NCBI GenBank assembly: GCA_902786565.1
Contig: CADACW010000039.1
Span: forward strand, 1-33,278
Length of the DNA: 33,278 nucleotides
Source of the DNA: an uncultured Prevotellaceae bacterium
Lineage (GTDB): Bacteria; Bacteroidota; Bacteroidia; Bacteroidales; Bacteroidaceae
Direction of reading: 5' to 3'
Shown: in pieces, positions 16,801-23,546 of the stretch
Position numbering within the stretch: position 1 is the stretch's first letter
Layout: every line of letters starts with the position of its first letter
Notes under the pieces: generated by a model
The model's database searches: none
Told to the model about the DNA's origin: nothing
What the model saw: only the letters and a program-made list of their open reading frames with translations
Translations under genes and position numbers: made by a program

Positions 16801-18648
16801 GCTGGCCAGAAGGCTACAGTGGTGGCTACCGTCGCCGTGGAGGGCAATACCGCCGAGACCGTCAGCCTGACCAAAGAGCTTGACATCATCGACAGCACCG
16901 TGGCCACCGAGCCTGCCTTCGAGGTGAGCGCTGCCGACGTTGAGGTGGAGCTGGGCGCTGAGAAGTTCGACGTCGTGGCTACCGTGAAGAACACCACCGG
17001 CATCGACGCTGCCGATGTCAAGGTGCAGCTGTACTACAACGGCGTGATTGCCGAGCAGACCATCGCCACCCTGAACGGCAATGCCGAGGCCAACGTGACC
17101 TTCGCCGACGTGGTGAACACCTTCACCAAGGCCGATGTCTACGCTATGTCGGTCATGGTCAACGGCAAGGCTGTGGGCACTGTCAACGTGATTGTCAAGG
17201 AGGCTGCCGTCGAGCCTGTCTTCGACCTGGCCATCACCGACATCATCGGCTCTATCGACCTGAACAACGAGCAGAGCACTCTGAGCGTCGCCGTCGAGAA
17301 CAAGGGCAACCAGGATATGACAGCCGTCGAGGTGAAGCTGACTGTGGCTGAGACCGAATATACTGCCACCATCGCAAGCCTGAAGGCTGGCGATACCGGC
17401 TATGCCTTCTTCCAGGTGGCTGCCGAGGGCCTGACCGCTGGCGAGACCACCGCCACTGCTACCGTTGAGGTGGCTGCCGACGCCACTGCTGCCGACAACA
17501 CCCTGACGAAGACCATCACCGTCAATGCTGCCGACGTGGCCCAGCCTACGTTCAGCATTGCTGCTGCCGATGTGACTGTTCCCTTCGGGGCCACGACCTT
17601 CAACGTCGTTGCCACTGTGGCCAACACCAGCGACATCGATGCTCAGAACGTCGAGGTGAACTTCCTCAATGGTATCACACTCGTCGACAAGAATATCATC
17701 GTCAAGCTCGCTGCCGGTGCACAGAAGACCGTCACCTTCACTGTTGACGCTCCCGAAGGCGGCTTCGAGGCTGGCAAGACTGCCAAGTACTATGTACAGG
17801 TGGGCACCCAGCAGGCCGAGGTCAACGTCACCTTCGAGGCAGAGCCTGAAGCCGAGGTCTACGACCTGGCCATCACCTCTGTCAGCGGTTCGCTGAGCCT
17901 CGACCAGGAGACCAACCAGCTGTATGTCTATGTGGAGAACAAGGGTAACCAGGATGCCACCGAAAGCAATGCCACAGTCACACTGTCGTTCCAGTCGGAG
18001 AAGTCTGGTTCTGTCATAGAAAGCAAGCCCATCGCAGTGGCTGCCGGACAGTCGAAGCTGATTACCTTCGACATCGCTGCCGACGACCTGAATGTCGGCG
18101 ATATGGAGTTCAACTTCGAGGTCGCTTTCATTGGCACCATCGAGGATGCAAATCCGGAGGACAACCAGTTCAAGAAGACCTGCACCATCGCTGCTCCCGC
18201 TCCTGAGTTGAGCTTCAGCGTCGAGGATGTCGCAGTTCTGAAAAATGCTGATTCGTTCATCGTGAAGGTCAACGTTGCCAATACCGGCAAGACCGATGCC
18301 GAGTCTGTAGAGGTGAAGGTCTACGATGAGGTTGGCGCTCTGCTTGGCACAGAGACCATCGCCACTGTCGCTGCTGGCGCAGAAGAGACCGCCACCGTCA
18401 CCGTCAACAAGACCTATACCGAGGTTGGCACCTTCAAGAACCAGCTGCAGGTTTACGTAGCCGGTGTTGAGGGCGTGAAGTGGGTAGGCGTTACCGTCAC
18501 CGACGATCCGCTTGTGGTCGGCATCGCTGCCGTCAAGGCCCAGCTTGGCCAGAACGTCAAGGTCTACACCCTTGGCGGCCAGAAGGTGAACGATGTCCGC
18601 AAGGGTCAGGTTTACATCATCAACGGCAAGAAGGTCGTGGTGAAGTAA
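13828..18648 (+). CDS. Giant secreted protein of about 13 CARDB-like repeats
   Basis: A 1606-residue exported protein. Signal peptide MFKSLRLMLLATLTMVCGNLLAQ. Residues about 24-155 form a separate N-terminal beta-sandwich (TVLWEASSGDALTTIYPD). Then about 13 CARDB-like Ig-fold repeats of roughly 105-120 residues follow, in which I see recurring cores such as VENKGNQD, VKNTSEVDAENV, ATVKNVSTVDAADV and LAAGAEANVEF. The last residues (VYTLGGQKVNDVRKGQVYI and then NGKKVVVK) are a short C-terminal motif common in Bacteroidales secreted proteins and possibly a sorting signal. It contains almost no Cys and is rich in Ala, Val, Glu and Thr. It is probably a long stalk- or fibre-like surface adhesin or scaffold; no enzyme domain is seen. 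The frame extends 28 codons upstream over the leader, but the ATG at 13828 starts the signal peptide. A terminator follows. Confidence 0.88.
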   Translation: MFKSLRLMLLATLTMVCGNLLAQDEATTVLWEASSGDALTTIYPDANISLKWEEGGGERAPQYSNGSVLFYNGNRLTVAGVTTDVTIQKIVFKFSSGSASLVLCDKSGKNEDKTGIVNSYSGMTSTWTGEANSLIFRAAKQTNNRYISSIEVTYTGGTTGPVEKKPVLNISNTTLGDTYDMDANGVFVVYAKNDGNAAAQNAKLSVLVDGAENTAWEMGTLAIGEEKWQNMKFDVTTIEAGSHTVKLALTADDAEAASVEKTVNFTKKAAEATFTVTAPAAINVEYGQESFDIVATVTNTSETVDATDVVITLWNNGAVDTKTIASLAHGAETQVTFTVTAPEGGFTPGRTVSYYVQAPKNQSQATVEVTFAEQPVEEVKSLEIAEINGTIKLGEESNSLRVTINNTGTVDITDATVVLTCGEATLGQGTVSATAGQQGWTMIAVEKTGLEAGTITVKAVVTVDAETTAEKTAEITVEAAPVPEATLVLTAADKEFTLGVDELNFTVNVKNTSEVDAENVNVNIIYRGIITIATKNIAKLAAGESVDLVFTAADVTIPGVDASMLPAGTYNLSAMTDGNKFGTSFTITVKEPEEKIVDIALVDIRGISEINLKETNTVQVWFTDNSTADELNASITLKMNGAEVGTETIAKGEQYKSFTLPTDALVAGETAELVATLTAENNKAENLALVSKTLNIVSGEVEPQAEIALNPISSWEVEAGEQEISVSVAVFNNGEADAENVKIELYKSYGDGLCEPQTIESLKAGESTFVTFKFNYTFEQGKSYEFTAFTNYSDADASNQMQQFTISCPAPKADVAVQKIADINATTEDEVVIAATVKNVSTVDAADVLVALYKGTEQVGESQKINELAAGAEANVEFSLGKLEIGTYNYTVMITSEDANADNNTQSVAVKVAEAVEQKVEVALTQIQGSQIDLAATSNTITVWVENTGTEAAEATISVTLNSTALEAQTVSVAAGKNGFAQFTLPTEGLVAGQKATVVATVAVEGNTAETVSLTKELDIIDSTVATEPAFEVSAADVEVELGAEKFDVVATVKNTTGIDAADVKVQLYYNGVIAEQTIATLNGNAEANVTFADVVNTFTKADVYAMSVMVNGKAVGTVNVIVKEAAVEPVFDLAITDIIGSIDLNNEQSTLSVAVENKGNQDMTAVEVKLTVAETEYTATIASLKAGDTGYAFFQVAAEGLTAGETTATATVEVAADATAADNTLTKTITVNAADVAQPTFSIAAADVTVPFGATTFNVVATVANTSDIDAQNVEVNFLNGITLVDKNIIVKLAAGAQKTVTFTVDAPEGGFEAGKTAKYYVQVGTQQAEVNVTFEAEPEAEVYDLAITSVSGSLSLDQETNQLYVYVENKGNQDATESNATVTLSFQSEKSGSVIESKPIAVAAGQSKLITFDIAADDLNVGDMEFNFEVAFIGTIEDANPEDNQFKKTCTIAAPAPELSFSVEDVAVLKNADSFIVKVNVANTGKTDAESVEVKVYDEVGALLGTETIATVAAGAEETATVTVNKTYTEVGTFKNQLQVYVAGVEGVKWVGVTVTDDPLVVGIAAVKAQLGQNVKVYTLGGQKVNDVRKGQVYIINGKKVVVK

Positions 18649-18680
18649 AGACCGGAGCATAGAACCTCTTATTTATTCTT

Positions 18681-18720
18681 GGGGGGCGCGTCACGAATGG
18701 GTGATGCGCCCCCCTTAATT
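18681..18720 (+). terminator. Rho-independent terminator after the CARDB gene
   Basis: GGGGGGCGC (18681-18689) pairs with GCGCCCCCC (18706-18714), with further pairing inside, followed by TTAATTATTG. It lies 33 bases after the stop codon. Confidence 0.85.
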
Positions 18721-18744
18721 ATTGTTAAACTTTAGGGCAAAGCC

Positions 18745-18775
18745 ATTGCCATTCCAAGAGAGATGCCTATCTTTG
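18745..18775 (+). promoter_or_regulatory. Housekeeping promoter of the SPFH operon
   Basis: ATTG (18745-18748), 19 bases, TATCTTTG (18768-18775), near-consensus for the Bacteroidetes primary sigma factor. The start codon is about 50 bases downstream. Confidence 0.6.
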
Positions 18776-18827
18776 CAATATCATTTTGATATCAAATTAA
18801 CAATAACCAACTAAACGATTAAAGACT

Positions 18828-19793
18828 ATGGAGAATCAAGAGTTCAATTTCAAAGGTTTAGTGCTCAACGGCTTTCTGATGCTGTTCGTCAACTCGGCGT
18901 TGCTGATTTTGTCGATAGTGGGAGTGATATACAGCATCATTCTGCTCGACGAGAGCAATGGCGCCCATGGTGGCTGGCTGCTCGGAGGGAGCATCCTGCT
19001 GCTCATCATCGACATCATCGCGTGGTGCGGGCTGATGCAGTTGGAGCCCAACGAGGCCCGCGTCACCACATGGTTTGGCAAGTATAGCGGCACCTTCACC
19101 CAGACTGGCTTCTACTGGATAGTGCCTTTCTATGGCACCAAGAAGGTGTCGCTGCGTGCGCGCAACCTCGACGCCGAGCCTATCAAGGTGAACGACAAGA
19201 CGGGCAATCCCGTGATGATTGGCCTGGTGCTGGTTTGGAAACTGAAGGACACCTACAAGGCCCTCTTCGAGGTCGACACGCAGACAATGGCCGCTGCTCC
19301 CAATACCGTAGGCGCAGACACCAAGGGGCTGATGAAGGCCCTGGAGACCTTTGTCCGTGTGCAGAGCGACGCCGCCCTGCGCCAGGTGGCCGGTCAGTAT
19401 GCCTACGACGACGAGGACAACAAGAACGACGAGCTCACCCTGCGCTCGAGCGCCGAAGAGATTAATCAGCAGCTGGAAGAGAAGCTCGACGAGCGTCTCG
19501 CCCTGGCTGGCATCGAGGTGGTCGAGGCCCGCATCAACTATTTGGCCTACGCCCCCGAGATTGCTGCCGTGATGCTGCGCCGCCAGCAGGCGTCGGCCAT
19601 CATCACTGCCCGCGAGAAGATAGTGGAGGGTGCCGTGTCGATGGTGAAGATGGCCCTCGACAAACTCTCGAAAGAAGAAATCGTGGATCTTGACGACGAC
19701 AAGAAGGCGGCAATGGTCTCAAACCTGCTCGTCGTGCTCTGTGGCGACGACAGTGCCCAGCCTGTGGTGAACACCGGTACGCTGAATCATTAA
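18828..19793 (+). CDS. SPFH/band-7 domain membrane protein
   Basis: A 321-residue inner-membrane protein. Two hydrophobic segments lie at about residues 10-40 and 49-68. They are followed by an SPFH (stomatin/prohibitin/flotillin) domain beginning QLEPNEARVTTWFGKYSGTF and including LRARNLDAEPIKVNDKTGNP, and a helical region (about 205-270) with ALAGIEVVEARINYLAYAPE. SPFH proteins assemble into large rings that organise membrane regions or regulate proteases; the exact role here is unknown. It is the first gene of a three-gene operon, three bases before the ribbon-helix-helix gene. Confidence 0.92.
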   Translation: MENQEFNFKGLVLNGFLMLFVNSALLILSIVGVIYSIILLDESNGAHGGWLLGGSILLLIIDIIAWCGLMQLEPNEARVTTWFGKYSGTFTQTGFYWIVPFYGTKKVSLRARNLDAEPIKVNDKTGNPVMIGLVLVWKLKDTYKALFEVDTQTMAAAPNTVGADTKGLMKALETFVRVQSDAALRQVAGQYAYDDEDNKNDELTLRSSAEEINQQLEEKLDERLALAGIEVVEARINYLAYAPEIAAVMLRRQQASAIITAREKIVEGAVSMVKMALDKLSKEEIVDLDDDKKAAMVSNLLVVLCGDDSAQPVVNTGTLNH

Positions 19794-19796
19794 GGT

Positions 19797-19985
19797 ATGG
19801 CGAAGAAAGAGACAAAGAATTTCATCCTGCGTGTCGATGCAGAGACGATGGATGCGATAGAGGCCTGGGCTGCTGACGAGTTCCGCAGCACCAATGGCCA
19901 GCTGCAGTGGATCATCACTGAGGCCCTTCGCAAAGCCAAGCGCCTGCCTAAAAAGAAGAAAGAAAATGGAACAGAAGAAGTTTGA
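19797..19985 (+). CDS. Arc-like ribbon-helix-helix DNA-binding protein
   Basis: A 62-residue protein: KETKNFILRVDAETMDAIEAW gives the beta-strand and first helix and STNGQLQWIITEALRKAKR the second helix of an Arc/MetJ-type ribbon-helix-helix fold, followed by a basic tail KRLPKKKK. It would dimerise and bind DNA. It lies 3 bases after the SPFH gene and its 3' end overlaps the DUF1648 gene by 20 bases. It could autoregulate this operon (inference); no operator was identified. Confidence 0.88.
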   Translation: MAKKETKNFILRVDAETMDAIEAWAADEFRSTNGQLQWIITEALRKAKRLPKKKKENGTEEV

Positions 19986-20445
19986 TTTGAAGTCTGTCAA
20001 GGTGCATCGCACCACCGAGGCCACTGTCTTTGAGTTGGCCTTTGCCATCGTGGCCGCCATTGTCTGGGGAGTCATCATCTGGATGGTTCTTCGTGCACCC
20101 GACGTTGTGCCCACCCATTTCGATGTGGCAGGGAATCCCAATGCCTACGGCTCGCCGTTGGGCATACTCATCCCTTGCATCATCCTGACGCTTGCCGCCT
20201 TGGGCTGCATGGTGGTGGCTTATTTCCCACGGTTTATTAATATGCCTTTCCCCGTGAACAGCATCCGCCGCGTGGAGACAGCCATCCGCAGCGCCCGCGT
20301 GGCCGGCCTCACCCTGATGTTATTGCCGCTGGCCTTGGCCTATACGCTGCTGGTCTCGCAGAGCCCTTTGTTCGTCCTTTTGTGCGTAGCCGTCCTCATT
20401 GTGGAGATTGTCGTCTTCACAATGCTTGGCTATCGGGCCAAGTGA
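19966..20445 (+). CDS. DUF1648 family membrane protein
   Basis: A 159-residue membrane protein with about four hydrophobic segments (LAFAIVAAIVWGVIIWMVL, ILIPCIILTLAALGCMVVAY, LTLMLLPLALAYTLLV, LFVLLCVAVLIVEIVVF). Between the first and second lies the DUF1648 signature VPTHFDVAGNPNAYGS, shared with the SdpI-type immunity and signalling family. Function is not known. The start ATG at 19966 is inside the end of the ribbon-helix-helix gene, which implies translational coupling. It ends only 5 bases before the convergent GH106 gene stop, with no terminator visible between them. Confidence 0.85.
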   Translation: MEQKKFDLKSVKVHRTTEATVFELAFAIVAAIVWGVIIWMVLRAPDVVPTHFDVAGNPNAYGSPLGILIPCIILTLAALGCMVVAYFPRFINMPFPVNSIRRVETAIRSARVAGLTLMLLPLALAYTLLVSQSPLFVLLCVAVLIVEIVVFTMLGYRAK

Positions 20446-20450
20446 CCTCT

Positions 20451-23400
20451 CTATTCCAGTTTCAGCTCCACCGGGCCTAAGAGTCCGGCGGGCAGCAGCT
20501 CCTCACCCTTCGTGCGGTAGCGGGCGTTAGTCCAGATGCCGCCGTAGGGTGGGGTGTTTTTGTCGGCACCGCGCAGGGCGTTGTGCCAGGTGTTCACCAC
20601 CTCCACCTCCAACTTGTTGTTGCCCTGTTGCAGCCATCCCGTCACGTCCAGCTTGTAGGGCGCCGTCCAGAGCAGACCCATGTCGCGGCCGTTCAGCCAC
20701 ACGTGGGCCACATCGCGCACATCGCCCAGGTCGAGCACGATGTTCTGGCTGACGTTCTTCCCTTTGTAGCGGATGGTGGTGGTGTAGCGCACGTGGCCGC
20801 TGAAGTATCGGATGGCCGGGTCGTCGCTGGCTGTCCACGAGAGGAGCGCCTGGCTCTTTAGCTGCCGGCCGTTCTCGCGGAAGTGCAGCAGCCAGCCGCC
20901 CTTCTGCCGCCACTCGAAGACCGGCTTGGGGCTGTCAGGCGCTATCTGTGCGTGCCATTTTGACACCACGTGGGGCGTGATGCCCTCCTTCTCGTTGAAG
21001 AGCACAAAGAGGGCCTGTCCGGGCTGCATGTTGAGACGTACCGCGGTCAGCGAGTCGTGTACGTGTATGTCGTCGATGGGCGACGTGTAGCGGTCGGTCA
21101 GCGGGTCGTAGACCATCACGCTGCCCGTGGTGCGGAAGACGGCCGTGAAGTCGTTCTCCGCGTCGCTCTGGTTGCTCAGGAAGTAGATGTCGCACTGGCC
21201 GTCGCGGCGATGGCAGAAAGCCACGTCGGCAGGCACCTGTACATCGGGTGCCACGCCGTCGAGCCGGGCCTCCCTGAAGGGCTTGTCGATGATGGCGATG
21301 CCCTGTCGCTGCAGGAGGCTGACAGCCTGGCGCACCGTGTCCGAAAGCGCTGCCGGGTCGGCAACGACGAGGGCGCGGTATCGGGGCTGGTGGCCCTCAT
21401 TGGCCGCGTAGGCCAGCAGGGCGTCGGGGTTCATCGAGTCGTAGTTGTAGCCGTGTAGCGGGTTCACCCAGTCTTTCAGGTCGAGGATGTTGGCGTTGTG
21501 GCGCACGCCCACGGGGCTCTCCTCCATCGGGCAGCCCGCATTGGCCTGCCGCCGCTGTTCCGAGGCCACGCGCTCCGCTCCGAAGAGGCCGGGCAGCAGG
21601 GGCACCAGCTTGTCGGGCGTCAGGGCGCGTCGGGGCATCTCCTCGTCCGTGAAGACGGCGATGTCGACCACCGGCCATCCCCTTTGCAGCCATTGCTGGC
21701 AGCGGGTGGCGTAGTCCACCAGTCCGCGTGCCTCTGCAAACCATGTCTGGTCGCGCTGGAAGAAGAGGCCGATGCCGTCGAGCGTCATGCCGGGTCGCCG
21801 GTCGAGCCACGGGTTGTGGGTGAAGACGTGGAAGAAGAGGCGGTTCATGCCCAGGGCGAAGTTGCGGTCGAGCAGCCGTTTCAGGCTGGCGGGTGTCTCG
21901 TCCCACACGCCACGCACCTCGGTGAAGCCCTCGGCCTGCACGATGGGTTTGCCGTAGACGTGGGCGCCACTGATGGCGTCGAGCATGTCGTTGGGCTTGT
22001 CGTGGGTGGGGCTGTTGAGCCAGAACTCGCCCATCGGCACGTCGGTGTGGCGGTAGTGCTGCATGCCGTCGCTCACCATTGTCGGGGCGACGCTCTCGCA
22101 GGAGAGGCGCACGCCGTAAGCCTTGGCCTGCCGGGCCACGGTGGCGAAGAAGCCGTCCTGCAGCAGGTCGTTGATGGTCAGTCGGATGTCGCGCAGCACG
22201 CGGTCACAGTCCTTCATCGGATAGCCGGCATAGACGGGCATATAGGGCAGCAGGTCGTAGCCGCGCCGCCGCTGGAACTCTTCGGCAAAGTTGCGGCTCC
22301 AGTTCTGCGAGCCACACTCCCATGAATCCACGTGCATATACTTCACCACCTGGGAGTGCGGACGCTTTTTGAACTCACCAAACCAGTGGGCAATCTGTTT
22401 CTCTGTCGCCGCTGCTGAGAACTTGTCGCACTCCAGCCCTTTGCCGCCACCGGCCGTGGCATTCTGGTGGCCCGTGGTGGTGTGGCCGAAGCGCAACACA
22501 CGAATCTTCCCACCAGCCGACACTACCTCCGGGAACCGTACCTTCCCGTCCTCTACTTTGAGCCTGACAGGTTCAAAGGCATCGAACAAGTAGGCTGGAG
22601 CCGGGTCGACGGCTATGCGCCACACGCTGCCGTTCTTGCTCTCCCACTGGTCGATGCGGGGTTCTGCCGACAAGGTGAGTTGCTTGAGCTTGAGCACAGG
22701 CGACCACTTGGCGGCATCCATGTCCTCGCTACCTGGCTCGGTGCCTTCGGGTGTCCAGCTGAAGCGGAAGTGGCGGGCTGTGGTCTCCGGCAGGGCGTAG
22801 GTATAGTTCTCGCTGGTGTTCTGCCAGCCTTGGCGTGGCGGTGCCAGCTGGCGGATGTTGCGCCAGGTGGAGCCGTCGTCGCTGGCCTGGACCAGCAGGC
22901 GCTGTGCCTGGATGTTGTTGCCGCTGGGCACGACGGTCAGGCTGCGCACCGTCTGCGGCTCGTCGTAGTCGAACTGGATATAGCCCGGCTCCTTGCTGCG
23001 GAACGTGCCGTTGTCATCAAGGGGGATGGTGCCGGAGATGTGGGGTGCGATGATATCGCACCATACAGGGACGGCAAAAGAGGCAATGTCCTCGTAATAG
23101 CCACTGGTGACTGCGGGCTGCGGCAGAGCGACCGCCCCGCCTTTGCCCACATCGACGATGGTGTCGCTCCACACTACCCGCTGCATCGACTCCTCGGGCG
23201 CTATCCACGGCCCGCCGGCCAGGGCGAAGCCGTCGCAGATGTGGATGCCCAGTTCCAGCCCGAGGCTGTCGGCCTGTGCAAAGGCGTAGTCCACCATCGT
23301 CCAGAACTCGGGCGTGAGCTGCTGCGCCTTGCCCTCAAACTCTGGCTTTTCCTCCACGCCGCGAATGGGCATGAGGTAGCAGCCGCCCAGCCCCACGTCC

Positions 23401-23546
23401 TTCATAGCCTGCAGGTCGGCCTTGATGCCTGCCTTCGAGACAGCCCCGTACATCCAGTACCAGAACGTCCAGGGGCGGGTGGTGTCTTGCCCTTGGGCAG
23501 ATAGCGCCAGGAGCAGGACAGACAGTATAGTGGTGACTCTTTTCAT
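20451..23546 (-). CDS. Glycoside hydrolase family 106-like (alpha-L-rhamnosidase)
   Basis: A 1031-residue secreted enzyme. Signal peptide MKRVTTILSVLLLALSAQG. The start of the mature part, RPWTFWYWMYGAVSKAGIKA followed by DLQAMKDVGLGG, is the hallmark of GH106-type glycoside hydrolases, as in the alpha-L-rhamnosidases of pectin (rhamnogalacturonan) breakdown in Bacteroides. A discoidin-like region (about 170-260) and a TIM-barrel with VQAEGFTEVRGVW follow, and a C-terminal jelly roll ends with VWLNGRDMGLLWTAPYKLDV. The catalytic residues are not assigned with certainty. Its start overlaps the stop of the GH2 gene by 4 bp (ATGA), so the two are translationally coupled and probably attack the same side chain. 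Confidence 0.85.
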   Translation of the reverse strand: MKRVTTILSVLLLALSAQGQDTTRPWTFWYWMYGAVSKAGIKADLQAMKDVGLGGCYLMPIRGVEEKPEFEGKAQQLTPEFWTMVDYAFAQADSLGLELGIHICDGFALAGGPWIAPEESMQRVVWSDTIVDVGKGGAVALPQPAVTSGYYEDIASFAVPVWCDIIAPHISGTIPLDDNGTFRSKEPGYIQFDYDEPQTVRSLTVVPSGNNIQAQRLLVQASDDGSTWRNIRQLAPPRQGWQNTSENYTYALPETTARHFRFSWTPEGTEPGSEDMDAAKWSPVLKLKQLTLSAEPRIDQWESKNGSVWRIAVDPAPAYLFDAFEPVRLKVEDGKVRFPEVVSAGGKIRVLRFGHTTTGHQNATAGGGKGLECDKFSAAATEKQIAHWFGEFKKRPHSQVVKYMHVDSWECGSQNWSRNFAEEFQRRRGYDLLPYMPVYAGYPMKDCDRVLRDIRLTINDLLQDGFFATVARQAKAYGVRLSCESVAPTMVSDGMQHYRHTDVPMGEFWLNSPTHDKPNDMLDAISGAHVYGKPIVQAEGFTEVRGVWDETPASLKRLLDRNFALGMNRLFFHVFTHNPWLDRRPGMTLDGIGLFFQRDQTWFAEARGLVDYATRCQQWLQRGWPVVDIAVFTDEEMPRRALTPDKLVPLLPGLFGAERVASEQRRQANAGCPMEESPVGVRHNANILDLKDWVNPLHGYNYDSMNPDALLAYAANEGHQPRYRALVVADPAALSDTVRQAVSLLQRQGIAIIDKPFREARLDGVAPDVQVPADVAFCHRRDGQCDIYFLSNQSDAENDFTAVFRTTGSVMVYDPLTDRYTSPIDDIHVHDSLTAVRLNMQPGQALFVLFNEKEGITPHVVSKWHAQIAPDSPKPVFEWRQKGGWLLHFRENGRQLKSQALLSWTASDDPAIRYFSGHVRYTTTIRYKGKNVSQNIVLDLGDVRDVAHVWLNGRDMGLLWTAPYKLDVTGWLQQGNNKLEVEVVNTWHNALRGADKNTPPYGGIWTNARYRTKGEELLPAGLLGPVELKLE

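Noticed and set aside
14188-18660. A 1490-codon open frame antisense to the CARDB gene
   Set aside because: It mirrors the repetitive, strongly biased codons of the sense gene, which removes stops on the other strand. It has no signal, no recognisable domain, and a composition unlike a normal protein.
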